Source of the DNA: Dehalococcoidia bacterium
Lineage (GTDB): Bacteria > Chloroflexota > Dehalococcoidia > GIF9 > AB-539-J10
DNA length: 16,110 nucleotides
Direction: 5' to 3'
Assembly (NCBI GenBank): GCA_029859145.1
Contig: JAOUDT010000005.1
Span: 1-16,110 of the forward strand
The position numbers and the translations under genes are program-made. This document shows positions 1 through 7,050 of the stretch, piece after piece; position 1 is the first letter of the stretch, and every line of letters begins with the position of its first letter. The notes under the pieces are model-generated. The model saw nothing but the letters and a program-made list of their open reading frames with translations. It did no database searches and had not been told where the DNA came from.

Positions 1-1560
1 CGGCGAAGAAAAAGGAGCAGCAACAACGTCAGTCACCACAGGCTCGCCACGGGTCAGTGTGCCTGTCTTGTCCAGAAGAACAGTGTTTATCTGATGAGCC
101 CTCTCCAGGGCCTCGCCATTCTTGATGAGGACGCCGTGCTCAGCCCCCTTGCCCGTACCAACTATGATCGCGGTGGGAGTAGCCAGCCCTAGGGCGCAGG
201 GGCAGGCGATAACCAGCACAGCAACGAAGTTCAGGAGGGCGAAAGTGAGGGCTGGAGCTGGCCCCACGAGATACCAGACTACGAAGGTCACGACAGCGAT
301 GCCAATCACTGCCGGTACAAAGTAGCTGGCTATGACATCGGCAAGACGCTGGATAGGAGCTTTGCTGCCCTGAGCTTCCTCCACCATTCTGACGATACGA
401 GCCAACGTGGTGTCTTTGCCCACCCTGGTTGCTTCGAATTGGAAGCTGCCTGTCCTGTTAATTGTGGCACCGATAACCTCATCACCTGTTTTTTTCTCAA
501 CAGGGATACTCTCCCCGGTAATCATGGACTCGTCAACGCTAGAGTAGCCCTCACGCACTACGCCGTCCACAGGTATTCGTCCGCCAGGACGCACCAGGAC
601 GAGGTCACCAACCCGAACATCTTCAATGGGAACTTCCCTTTGTTCGCCTTCGCGGAGAACCAGAGCGGTCTTCGGTTGCATACCGATAAGTTTCTTTAAT
701 GCTTCTGAGGTCTGCCCTCTGGCTCTAGCTTCCAGAAAACGGCCAAGAATGACCAGGGCTATAATCATCGCTGAAGTATCGAAGTATAAATGGGGTTCCA
801 TCATCCCGGCGGCAAAAAGACTGGGGAAAACAACGGCTATCAGGCTGTAGAAATAAGCCACCGAGGTACCTACCGCGATCAAGGTATTCATGTCGGAAGT
901 CTTGTGTTTCAATGCCCCCCATGCCCCTCGATAGAATCGCAGGCCGGCCCAGAACTGCACTGGCGTGGCCAGAGCCCACATTAGATAGGGCCGGCCTAGA
1001 AAGGAAGGGGTGAAACCCAGAATCATGATTATTGATGCGAGGATAACAGCTACTATGAATCTCTTTCTGACAGCCCGAATCTCGCGCTGGGCAGCAGTGG
1101 TGACATCCTCCAGCGCCTGAACCTCAGGGCCAAGTTCATAGCCGGCGTCTTTTACTGCTCGCCTGATGTCAGCCGGCTCCGTTCCTTCTAGATACTCCAC
1201 GGTAGCCTTCTCTGAGGCCAGATTCACACTAGCCGAAATTACCCCGGGCACGCTGTACAGGGCCTCCTCCACCCGGGCAACGCAGGAAGCGCAGGTCATT
1301 CCTGCCACCGGGAATATGGACTTCTTGGTGGCGACCCCATACCCTAATTGCGAGACGGTATCCTTGATTCGGGCAAGGTCAACCTTGGTAGGATCATATT
1401 TTATCGAAGCCTTCTCCGAGGCGAAGCTAACTTCGGCCTGTTCAATGCCGGGAGTCTCGGAAAGACCTTTCTCGATAGTTGCCGCACAGGTAGTGCAGGT
1501 CATCCCGGTTATGTGGATTGAAGCCTTGTCAGACTTCCGAGGGCTAGTTTTATCGGCCAC
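1..1560 (-). CDS. copA: Copper-translocating P1B-type ATPase, C-terminus outside window
   Basis: Membrane pump that exports Cu+ using ATP. The 520 residues in the window show two heavy-metal-associated domains: the first has GMTCTTC (Cys22, Cys25) and the second the standard GMTCASC (Cys90, Cys93). Hydrophobic segments start near residue 145. The actuator-domain TGES lies at 348-351, the membrane CPC metal site at Cys453 and Cys455 marks the Cu+/Ag+ subfamily, and DKTGTLT begins at phosphorylated Asp497. The rest of the P domain, the N domain and the last membrane helices lie beyond the window edge. A GTG start at 1560 is chosen because an in-frame stop lies at 1570-1572 and a weak purine-rich site precedes the GTG. 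The gene follows the bacterioferritin-like gene by 179 bases and probably has its own promoter at 1587-1615. Copper specificity is inferred from the motifs; Ag+ transport is also possible. Confidence 0.95.
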   Translation of the reverse strand, partial: MADKTSPRKSDKASIHITGMTCTTCAATIEKGLSETPGIEQAEVSFASEKASIKYDPTKVDLARIKDTVSQLGYGVATKKSIFPVAGMTCASCVARVEEALYSVPGVISASVNLASEKATVEYLEGTEPADIRRAVKDAGYELGPEVQALEDVTTAAQREIRAVRKRFIVAVILASIIMILGFTPSFLGRPYLMWALATPVQFWAGLRFYRGAWGALKHKTSDMNTLIAVGTSVAYFYSLIAVVFPSLFAAGMMEPHLYFDTSAMIIALVILGRFLEARARGQTSEALKKLIGMQPKTALVLREGEQREVPIEDVRVGDLVLVRPGGRIPVDGVVREGYSSVDESMITGESIPVEKKTGDEVIGATINRTGSFQFEATRVGKDTTLARIVRMVEEAQGSKAPIQRLADVIASYFVPAVIGIAVVTFVVWYLVGPAPALTFALLNFVAVLVIACPCALGLATPTAIIVGTGKGAEHGVLIKNGEALERAHQINTVLLDKTGTLTRGEPVVTDVVAAPFSSP

Positions 1561-1586
1561 TATTTTTTCCTACCCCGCCCTTCCGC

Positions 1587-1615
1587 TTTATTCAGCAAAT
1601 GAGCGAATACGTCAA
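1587..1615 (-). promoter_or_regulatory. Candidate sigma-70-type promoter for the copper ATPase
   Basis: On the minus strand TTGACG (1610-1615) is followed after exactly 17 bases by AATAAA (1587-1592). The expected start of transcription is near 1580, about 20 bases before the GTG start. The -35 box is good and the -10 box matches the consensus at four of six positions. No clear CopY- or CueR-type operator was recognised around it. Confidence 0.4.
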
Positions 1616-1739
1616 CATGGTATAAATGGTGTTCCCCTACGGGTGTAAGAAGCTTTTTCAGTCCAGGCTCTTCAGTTTCTTTGGCAACGCGTCGTATTCA
1701 ACCACCACCTCTGTTCAATTTTGCTGTCGGCTCCAAGTG

Positions 1740-2186
1740 CTATAAATCTTCCAGCAAAGTGGTGAAGGTGTCATGGTGGTCTTCCTCTTCCTGCAGTATT
1801 TGCTTGAAAAGAAAGGCTGTCGTGACATCATCTTCTTTGAACGCTGCCTCTATGATCTTTTTGTAAAGGGTTACGGCATTGGCTTCATCCTTAATATCCT
1901 GCTTTATCATCTCTTTGAGAGTGGTACCAACAAAAATAGGGGTGGGCTTGGTTGTTGGTATCCCGCCAAGGTAAAAGAGCCTCTCTGCAATAGCTTCAGC
2001 GTGTTTCATCTCGGCTATGCCTATCTTCTTCAGCTCGTCGTGGACGGCGAACCCTTTCACCCCGCCCCACTGCACATGTTGCCACATGTACTGGACGGCC
2101 ACCTGCAATTCCCTGGCAATCGCATCATTGAGTTTGCCCAAGAAGGCCTTTGACACTTTGGTAACAGCATCATGTTTTTCTACCAT
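1740..2186 (-). CDS. Bacterioferritin-like iron storage protein
   Basis: A 148-residue four-helix ferritin-like protein that oxidises Fe2+ and stores iron. By alignment from memory with E. coli bacterioferritin, the ferroxidase ligands are all present: Glu26, Glu59, His62, Glu101, Glu134 and His137. The EMKHA motif also keeps the Met (Met60) that binds heme between subunits in true bacterioferritins, so heme binding is plausible. The start at 2186 is preferred over an in-frame ATG 60 bases upstream because GGAGGT sits 5 bases before it and the family homology begins there. The promoter at 2228-2256 also fits this start. The gene follows the superoxide dismutase gene and closes the redox-stress cluster; storing iron would limit Fenton chemistry. 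A DNA-binding Dps role cannot be excluded, but the heme-ligand motif favours the bacterioferritin branch. Confidence 0.9.
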   Translation of the reverse strand: MVEKHDAVTKVSKAFLGKLNDAIARELQVAVQYMWQHVQWGGVKGFAVHDELKKIGIAEMKHAEAIAERLFYLGGIPTTKPTPIFVGTTLKEMIKQDIKDEANAVTLYKKIIEAAFKEDDVTTAFLFKQILQEEEDHHDTFTTLLEDL

Positions 2187-2227
2187 TTTGTACCTCCAAT
2201 TCTTTTTCTTTGTCGCGGGACAGCGCC

Positions 2228-2256
2228 AGTTTAATAGATTCACCAAGGGTAGTCAA
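2228..2256 (-). promoter_or_regulatory. Promoter of the bacterioferritin-like gene
   Basis: TTGACT (2251-2256) and TAAACT (2228-2233) are separated by 17 bases on the minus strand, matching vegetative promoter spacing. Transcription would begin near 2221, giving a leader of about 35 bases that ends with the strong GGAGGT ribosome site of the gene. Confidence 0.6.
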
Positions 2257-2293
2257 TGCTAGAGGACCCCCTTCACATTTTGTCCTCCTTTGC

Positions 2294-2332
2294 CTAGGCG
2301 ATGTTTCAAGGCACAGAGTTCAATCGCCCTAG
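2294..2332. other. Stem-loop between the sod and bacterioferritin genes
   Basis: Two arms, 2294-2302 and 2323-2332, pair over nine bases with a single bulged base, around a 20-base loop. No run of T follows on the transcribed strand, so it is not a standard terminator. It may be an RNA processing or stability element between the two genes, or may weakly slow transcription after sod. Confidence 0.4.
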
Positions 2333-2376
2333 CCGCTACGTTATTTGAATGCCTTTACGCATCCCTTGTCCCAAAA

Positions 2377-2991
2377 CTACTTGAGTATTTTTTCCAGCCT
2401 TTTGTTCACCTCATCCCAGTTGACGATGTTCCAGAAGGCATCAACGAATTTCGCCCTCTCGTTCTTGTAGTCCAGATAGTAGGCATGCTCCCAGACGTCA
2501 ACAACCATGAGGATGGTAAACATGGGATAGACGTTCGTGTTGTGTTTCTCTATTTGCATTATTATTGGCCTGCTAGTTTGTCTACAGAAACTGAGTGCTC
2601 CCCATCCTGAACCCTCCACACTGGTAGCAGCCAGACTGAATTCCTTCTTGAATCTTTCAAAACTTCCGAACTCCTTCTCAATAGATGTGACCAAAGTTCC
2701 GGTTGGCTTTCCCCCGCCTCTGCCTGATGGCGCCAGATTGGCCCAGAACAATGAATGCAATAGATGCCCTCCGATGTGAAACGAGAGCTCTTTCAAGGTA
2801 GCTTTGACGTCAAAATCAGCACCCTCTTTGCGAGCTTTGTCGAGCCTCTCGAGTATGGCATTGGCGCTGTTTACGTACGCCTGATGATGCTTTTGATGGT
2901 GTAGAGTCAGCTGTTCTTTGGATATGTACGGTTGTAGCTGATCATATCCGTAGGGCAACTGTGGCAGGGCATAAAATTTGGCTGTTTCCAT
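2377..2991 (-). CDS. sod: Fe/Mn-family superoxide dismutase, archaeal-like
   Basis: A 204-residue cytoplasmic superoxide dismutase that converts superoxide to O2 and H2O2. The four metal ligands are visible: His31 (in LHHQKHH), His79 (LLHSLFW), Asp165 and His169 (DVWEHAYY). The segments IEKHN (148-151) and DVWEHAYYLDY resemble archaeal enzymes such as that of Sulfolobus more than the E. coli pair. A His at 150 may stand where bacterial enzymes use the active-site Gln; that alignment is from memory. There is no signal peptide. The ATG at 2991 has a strong AAGGAGGAG about 10 bases upstream. It sits alone between a 414-base gap before it and a 190-base gap after it, so it may be a separate transcription unit. 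Metal choice (Fe, Mn or either) cannot be read safely from sequence. Archaeal-like sequence in a bacterial context suggests ancient lateral transfer or a deep subfamily. Confidence 0.95.
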   Translation of the reverse strand: METAKFYALPQLPYGYDQLQPYISKEQLTLHHQKHHQAYVNSANAILERLDKARKEGADFDVKATLKELSFHIGGHLLHSLFWANLAPSGRGGGKPTGTLVTSIEKEFGSFERFKKEFSLAATSVEGSGWGALSFCRQTSRPIIMQIEKHNTNVYPMFTILMVVDVWEHAYYLDYKNERAKFVDAFWNIVNWDEVNKRLEKILK

Positions 2992-3405
2992 AGGTCTTTC
3001 TCCTCCTTTTCAAGAAATATTAGTAAACATCACACACGTGACTATTGACTGCGCCCCATCCTTACCTTCTCAGCGATCTCTGCGCCAAACGGGCGGCAAT
3101 GTACTAGACCGCTTTGGCTCGGCTTGCATCGTATCTTCGACGCTGGTTCCATCACCGTCCGTCCCGAGATTTGCTCCATTGTGTCAATCGTTGTAACCAC
3201 GTACCTGCGACCCCATCCAAAGGACGAGTCGATGGCATTATAGGCTTGGCTCCCCGATACTTTTCTGTTGAAATCTTAAACCAGAAGTAGTGGCGAAGTC
3301 ATAAAACTGTGCTCAAAAAAATTACAAATTTATGACATTTCAAGGATGACCGGAGCCCCATTGCTACTGCCTTATCTGTCTCAACCTTCTTCGGGGAGGA
3401 AATCG
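2992..3405. other. Intergenic region between fprA and sod, no gene seen
   Basis: These 414 bases contain no convincing coding frame and no RNA gene that I recognise. They hold the sod ribosome site (about 3001-3009), a perfect TATAAT on the minus strand (3237-3242) without a good -35 box, and an 8-base inverted repeat at 3298-3336. A sod promoter is expected here, but I cannot place it with confidence. Confidence 0.5.
3298..3336. repeat. Operator-like inverted repeat downstream of fprA
   Basis: GTCATAAA at 3298-3305 and TTTATGAC at 3329-3336 form a perfect 8-base inverted repeat separated by 23 AT-rich bases. It lies between the fprA stop and the sod start. It could be a regulator site or an AT-rich hairpin; no regulator is implied by the sequence itself. 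Confidence 0.35.
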
Positions 3406-4584
3406 TCAAACAAAACCACGCTCTTTATGCTTTGTGGCAATGGTGCTGGCCAGGTTGTCCAGGGATCGTAGATCCTCTTTTCCGGGCAATCCCTTGCTTA
3501 TCACGGGAGCCAGCACCTCCGCCTTAAGGTTGGGAATCATCGCCGTGAGCTGTTCGACAGCTTTGCTTCCCCAGCCATACGAGCCGATGACGGAGATGAA
3601 CTGGAGCCGGGGCCTTAATGCATTGGCCAGAAATGCTGCATAGGCGATGCTGGGATGCGGTCCCACCAGGACCGTAGGCGTGCCGATGACCATAGTGGCG
3701 GCGTCCACCAATGCCATGGCCAGCTTACCAATATCAGTCACTGCTAAGTTGAACTGTTTGACCCTGACGCCTCTGTCAGCCAGGGCTCCAGCAAAATATT
3801 CCACCATTTTTTGAGTGCTGCCATGCATGGAGATGTAGGGCAAGACCACTATGTTTTTTGGCGGGTCGAATACCCAGCTTCGATATGCTTCCAGGATGAA
3901 CGAAGGTTTGTCATACATAGGGCCGTGGCTGGGGGCAATGACGTCAATCTCATAGCTCTTCAACCTCTCCAAATGTTTCTCAATACTGGTGCGAAAAGGC
4001 ATCATGATTTCCGCGAAGTATCTCTTGGCCGCTTCGTATACCTCTCCTTCATCAGATACATACGAATCTGTGGTAGCTAGATGAGAGCCGAAAAGGTCGC
4101 AAGGGAAGAGCATCTTTGCTTCTCTTAAGTACGTAAGCATTGTCTCCGGCCAGTGCACCCAGGGGGCATGGACAAATTCGAGGGTTTTGTCTCCCATGGA
4201 TAGGGTTTCACCATCGCCTACGGTCATGAATCTGTCCTCCGGGATGAGCAGGAGAGCCATGAGTAGGTCTTTGCCCTTGGGCGTGGTGACTACTTTGGCA
4301 TTGGTATACTTGGTCAGGACCTGAGGGATGCTGCCAGAGTGGTCTTGCTCGGCATGGTTGGCAATGACATAGTCAATGGCGGGGACATCCTCAAGATAAG
4401 CCATGAGGACTTCTGTCATGGAGGGGTCCACAGTATCGATCAAAGCAACTTTCTGGCTGCCCTGTACCAGGTAGGCGTTATAGCTTGTCCCATCGGGAAG
4501 GGGTATCAGAGCGTCGAAGAGACGCCTGTCCCAGTCAATGGCGCCTACCCAGTAAACATTCGTCTTTATTTGTCTTGCTTTCAT
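3406..4584 (-). CDS. fprA: Flavodiiron protein (O2/NO reductase)
   Basis: A 392-residue cytoplasmic A-type flavoprotein that reduces O2 to water and/or NO to N2O. Residues 1-240 form the metallo-beta-lactamase-like diiron domain, with ligands His77, Glu79, Asp81, His82, His144, Asp163 and His220 all present. Residues 245-392 form the flavodoxin domain; the SMHGST loop (252-257) would hold the FMN phosphate, and GTPTVLVGP and GSYGWGS are further FMN-contacting loops. The length equals that of the two-domain class, without fused rubredoxin or flavin reductase. Its ATG follows the TAA of the upstream flavin reductase-rubredoxin gene with no base between, so the two are almost certainly co-translated. 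That protein is the expected electron donor, as in the Moorella thermoacetica Hrb-FprA pair. Preference for O2 or NO cannot be decided from the sequence. Confidence 0.96.
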   Translation of the reverse strand: MKARQIKTNVYWVGAIDWDRRLFDALIPLPDGTSYNAYLVQGSQKVALIDTVDPSMTEVLMAYLEDVPAIDYVIANHAEQDHSGSIPQVLTKYTNAKVVTTPKGKDLLMALLLIPEDRFMTVGDGETLSMGDKTLEFVHAPWVHWPETMLTYLREAKMLFPCDLFGSHLATTDSYVSDEGEVYEAAKRYFAEIMMPFRTSIEKHLERLKSYEIDVIAPSHGPMYDKPSFILEAYRSWVFDPPKNIVVLPYISMHGSTQKMVEYFAGALADRGVRVKQFNLAVTDIGKLAMALVDAATMVIGTPTVLVGPHPSIAYAAFLANALRPRLQFISVIGSYGWGSKAVEQLTAMIPNLKAEVLAPVISKGLPGKEDLRSLDNLASTIATKHKERGFV

Positions 4585-5274
4585 TTATTCCTTCACTTTT
4601 TCGAACTGGTCCTTGCTTGCTCCGCAGACAGGGCACACCCAGTTATCAGGCAGTTTATCGAAAGGCGTTCCCGGCTTTATGCCGCCGTCGGGGTCGCCCA
4701 GCTCCGGGTCATAGATATACCCGCAAACAGTGCATTGATATTTCGCCATTTTGGATACTGTCTCCTTTCTTTCTTCGATGTAGCTGGGAGCTGTCTTGGG
4801 AGTGGTGCCTCTCTTAACCTGATGGTAGTAGGCATAAGTCATGGGTTCACCTTGTTTAAGCACATCGGCTCCCACAAGCTCCCCTATAAAGATGGTATGA
4901 GTCCCGACATCTACCTGATTAATTACCTTGGCTTCTAGGTAAGCTAGGCTGTGATCAACCACTATGGGAGCCTTAGTTTCACCAAGTCTGTAATTGACAT
5001 CCTTGAGTTTATCTATTTCGCGACCCGATTTGAACCCAAAGTGGCCGATGAAAGATAGCGGCGCATCCTGGGACAGCATAGAAGCGGTAAAGACTTTGCT
5101 TTCTGTGATAAACTCGTGTGTCAGGTTCTGCTTGTTGATGCACACGGCCACGGTCGGCGGCTCAGATGTGACTTGAATTACAGTGTTGGCGATTTGTCCA
5201 TTAAATCTGTCTCCCTTTCTGGAACTTACAACATATAAACCGTAGCTTAGATTATGCAGAGCCTTGAGATTCAT
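4585..5274 (-). CDS. hrb: Flavin reductase-rubredoxin fusion (high molecular weight rubredoxin)
   Basis: A 229-residue fusion. Residues 1-155 are an FMN-binding flavin reductase-like split-barrel domain, and residues 178-229 are a rubredoxin with its four Fe-binding cysteines at 181, 184, 214 and 217 (CTVCGY and CPVCGA). The short stretch 156-177 is a linker. The same architecture is known from Moorella thermoacetica, where Hrb passes electrons from NADH to the flavodiiron protein. Here the flavodiiron gene begins at the very next base after the TAA stop. The ATG at 5274 is preceded by GGGAGG at 6 bases. The gene starts 139 bases after the diiron ferritin-like gene, with two GC-rich hairpins in between, so it may belong to the same transcript or have its own promoter. 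Choice of NADH over NADPH is inferred from the family. Confidence 0.94.
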   Translation of the reverse strand: MNLKALHNLSYGLYVVSSRKGDRFNGQIANTVIQVTSEPPTVAVCINKQNLTHEFITESKVFTASMLSQDAPLSFIGHFGFKSGREIDKLKDVNYRLGETKAPIVVDHSLAYLEAKVINQVDVGTHTIFIGELVGADVLKQGEPMTYAYYHQVKRGTTPKTAPSYIEERKETVSKMAKYQCTVCGYIYDPELGDPDGGIKPGTPFDKLPDNWVCPVCGASKDQFEKVKE

Positions 5275-5330
5275 AATGAGCCTCCCAGCGCCTTGATTTA
5301 CGTAGTGTCCTTCTCACGGGCTTTTGCGGA

Positions 5331-5360
5331 TCGCGCCAGCGCGCGAGGGTGGCAGCCCTC
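5331..5360. other. Tandem GC-rich hairpins upstream of hrb
   Basis: TCGCGC and GCGCGA pair around a four-base loop (5331-5346). Partly overlapping this, GAGGG and CCCTC pair around six bases (5345-5360). No T run follows on the transcribed strand. They may mark a processing point or a weak terminator between the upstream redox genes and the hrb-fprA pair. Confidence 0.35.
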
Positions 5361-5413
5361 CTGTATCCACACCTAATTCAGCACCCCCAGGCGCATGTCC
5401 CCTTCTTGTTCGT

Positions 5414-5944
5414 CTAAGCTCCGTCCAATGACCAATGTTCTTTCTTGGTAAACCACCCTGCCGGGTCACTGAGATACTCGTAGGCATCGAGAAGGGCTAG
5501 ATGGTGCCCACGCTCCTCGCCTGCCAGAGTCTTATAGAACTGTTTTTCCACCGGGAGGGTGCTTTCTGTGCTTCGAGTGTGATATAGATTGTAAGACCTG
5601 ATCTCCATATCCGTAGCTGTCTTGATGGCTTCGAGTTCTGACTCGGCTACCTTAAACTTGCTGCCTAGTACCTTAGTGGCTTCGGCGAACAGAGACTTGA
5701 TTTCCCCGCCTTTCGCAGGCGGTGACCCTACATCCGGCCAATGTCGTCCTTTCTTGAGGGCTTCATATATTTCCACGAATTTCCTACGGTGAACATCTTC
5801 TTGAACAGCTAAATGATGAAATAGTTCCTTGGCTAGCTTGTTGCCGCTTTTCCGGCTTGCCGTCTGGTAAAACTCCTTGCCATCCACCTCCATTTGAACA
5901 GCAAGCTGAAGGATCTCTATCGTCCTGGCTTGTTCATTTTCCAT
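5414..5944 (-). CDS. Rubrerythrin-like diiron ferritin-family protein without rubredoxin domain
   Basis: A 176-residue protein made of two helical halves, each carrying the half-site of a rubrerythrin-type diiron centre. The visible ligands are Glu19 in the first helix, Glu49 and His52 (EDVH), Glu114 (DMEIRSY), and Glu144 with His147 (EERGH). The tail DPAGWF...LDGA is common in this ferritin-family group. No CxxC rubredoxin domain is present, unlike classical rubrerythrin, so an outside FeS4 donor would be needed for peroxide reduction. A 41-residue desulforedoxin encoded only 19 bases upstream is the obvious candidate. The ATG at 5944 has GGAG 8 bases before it. Likely roles are peroxide reduction or iron handling; the substrate is inferred from the family and not proven by sequence. 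Confidence 0.88.
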   Translation of the reverse strand: MENEQARTIEILQLAVQMEVDGKEFYQTASRKSGNKLAKELFHHLAVQEDVHRRKFVEIYEALKKGRHWPDVGSPPAKGGEIKSLFAEATKVLGSKFKVAESELEAIKTATDMEIRSYNLYHTRSTESTLPVEKQFYKTLAGEERGHHLALLDAYEYLSDPAGWFTKKEHWSLDGA

Positions 5945-5963
5945 TTGCCCACTCCATACGATC

Positions 5964-6089
5964 CTACGAACTTATTAATTTCATGTCCTCGCCACAACAG
6001 ACTAGAGTGCCGCCGCCAACCTTGGTCACCGTTACCTCATTTCCACAAACATTGCAGCGATATTTTTCACCAACTTTTTTGACAGCCAT
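5964..6089 (-). CDS. Stand-alone desulforedoxin-like FeS4 protein
   Basis: A 41-residue protein. Cysteines are at positions 12 and 15 (CNVC) and as an adjacent pair at 30 and 31 in GGGTLVCCGEDM. This spacing and the GGGTLVCCGEDM tail are the hallmark of Desulfovibrio gigas desulforedoxin and of the N-terminal domain of desulfoferrodoxin. The catalytic superoxide-reductase domain of desulfoferrodoxin is absent: the gene ends with TAG, and the next gene starts 19 bases later. Two in-frame ATGs lie six bases apart. The second (6089) is chosen because AGGAGG is six bases before it and would touch the first. It probably forms a homodimer holding one Fe per subunit and shuttles single electrons between the thioredoxin reductase-like protein upstream and the diiron protein downstream; this role is inferred. 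Confidence 0.9.
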   Translation of the reverse strand: MAVKKVGEKYRCNVCGNEVTVTKVGGGTLVCCGEDMKLISS

Positions 6090-6113
6090 TTCCATCCTCC
6101 TTTACAGTATCGT

Positions 6114-7034
6114 TTACTTGCTGAGCCTCTGGAGATAGCGATGAGCTTGAAGGGCAGCCTTGGCTCCTTCGCCAGCGGCTACCACTATTTGCTTGTCAGG
6201 TACGCTGGTAACGTCCCCAGCGGCGAAGAAGCCAGGCACACCGGTTTCACTGCCACAGTTGACCTCAACCTCCCCAAGACGATTTAGTGTCAGTAGCTTT
6301 TTCACCGGTTCTGAGTTCGGTACAAGCCCGATCTCAACAAATACTCCCCCAACATTGAGTTCCTTTTCCTGTTTGCTTTTCAAGTCCCTTATTTTTATCG
6401 CTTCGACGCGGCTCTCCCCCTTTATCTCCAGGACTTCATACTCCAGGAAAATCGTCAGTTTGCTAGCACTTTTGACCTTATCAATTAGTATTTGATCGCC
6501 GGTAAGGGGAGTTAGCGACACTAAATAAACATGGTCGGCTATTTTGACCATGTCGTCGGCAGCTTCCAATGCCGAGTTGCCGCCACCAATGACAGCCACT
6601 TTAGCATCAGCGAAAAGGGGGCCATCACAGATAGCGCAGTAGGTAACCCCCCTGCCCAGCAACTCGTTCTCTCTGGGGACATTCAGCTGACGAGGACGTT
6701 TGCCTGTAGCCAGTATAACTGCCTTGGCCTTGTAGGTCTCACCACTCTCCGCCCTGACCTCAAAACCTCCGTCTGCCTTCGATAGCCTTTCAACTCTCTT
6801 GCCGACTTCAACCTTTACATCTGTGGAGAACTGCTTTACTTGCTCCTCAAATTTCTGCATCAGCTCGCGGCCTTCAATGAATTGATAACCCATGTAGTTT
6901 TCCACAAGCCAAGTGGTTAGTCCTTGCCCTCCTATGTCGTAGCTTATGAGCAGTGTATTCAGCTTTTTTCTCGCTGCATACACTGCTGCCGTCATGCCAG
7001 CCGGGCCGCCGCCAATAATAATCAGTTCATACAT
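6114..7034 (-). CDS. Thioredoxin reductase-like flavoprotein (AhpF-like)
   Basis: A 306-residue flavin disulfide reductase. The FAD motif GGGPAG is at 8-13, the redox-active CAIC is at 133-136 (usually CATC), the nucleotide motif GGGNSALEAADD is at 150-161, and the second FAD motif AAGDVTSVPDKQ starts at 271. The HRR motif that binds the NADPH phosphate in classical thioredoxin reductase is missing; the matching place reads VSLTPLTGD. The C-terminal half (VFVEIGLVPN, KQIVVAAGEGAKAAL) resembles the reductase part of AhpF, which is NADH-dependent. NADH use is therefore more likely than NADPH, though this is inference. It lies 16 bases after the glutaredoxin-like gene and 24 bases before the desulforedoxin, so all are one operon. 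No good ribosome site precedes the ATG, consistent with translational coupling. It probably reduces the neighbouring CPYC protein. Confidence 0.93.
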   Translation of the reverse strand: MYELIIIGGGPAGMTAAVYAARKKLNTLLISYDIGGQGLTTWLVENYMGYQFIEGRELMQKFEEQVKQFSTDVKVEVGKRVERLSKADGGFEVRAESGETYKAKAVILATGKRPRQLNVPRENELLGRGVTYCAICDGPLFADAKVAVIGGGNSALEAADDMVKIADHVYLVSLTPLTGDQILIDKVKSASKLTIFLEYEVLEIKGESRVEAIKIRDLKSKQEKELNVGGVFVEIGLVPNSEPVKKLLTLNRLGEVEVNCGSETGVPGFFAAGDVTSVPDKQIVVAAGEGAKAALQAHRYLQRLSK

Positions 7035-7050
7035 AGCTTGTTCTGGTGGA

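Noticed and set aside
1166..1648. 160-codon plus-strand open frame
   Set aside because: It lies opposite the HMA domains of the copper ATPase, whose minus-strand reading has clear domains. The plus-strand product has no recognisable features.
2187..2246. Longer N-terminus for the bacterioferritin-like protein
   Set aside because: The extra 20 residues overlap the promoter and leader, lack family similarity, and the strong GGAGGT sits before the ATG at 2186.
3012..3200. Small minus-strand frame of about 45 codons before sod
   Set aside because: No ribosome site, odd arginine- and serine-rich composition, and no resemblance to known proteins.
4339..4938. 199-codon plus-strand open frame spanning fprA and hrb
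   Set aside because: It runs antisense across two well-supported genes, including the rubredoxin cysteines, and shows no motif or ribosome site.
5275..5413. Rho-independent terminator between the diiron gene and hrb
   Set aside because: Hairpins are present but no T tract follows on the transcribed strand.
6090..6095. Upstream ATG as start of the desulforedoxin
   Set aside because: The Shine-Dalgarno sequence directly touches this ATG; spacing is correct only for the ATG six bases later.
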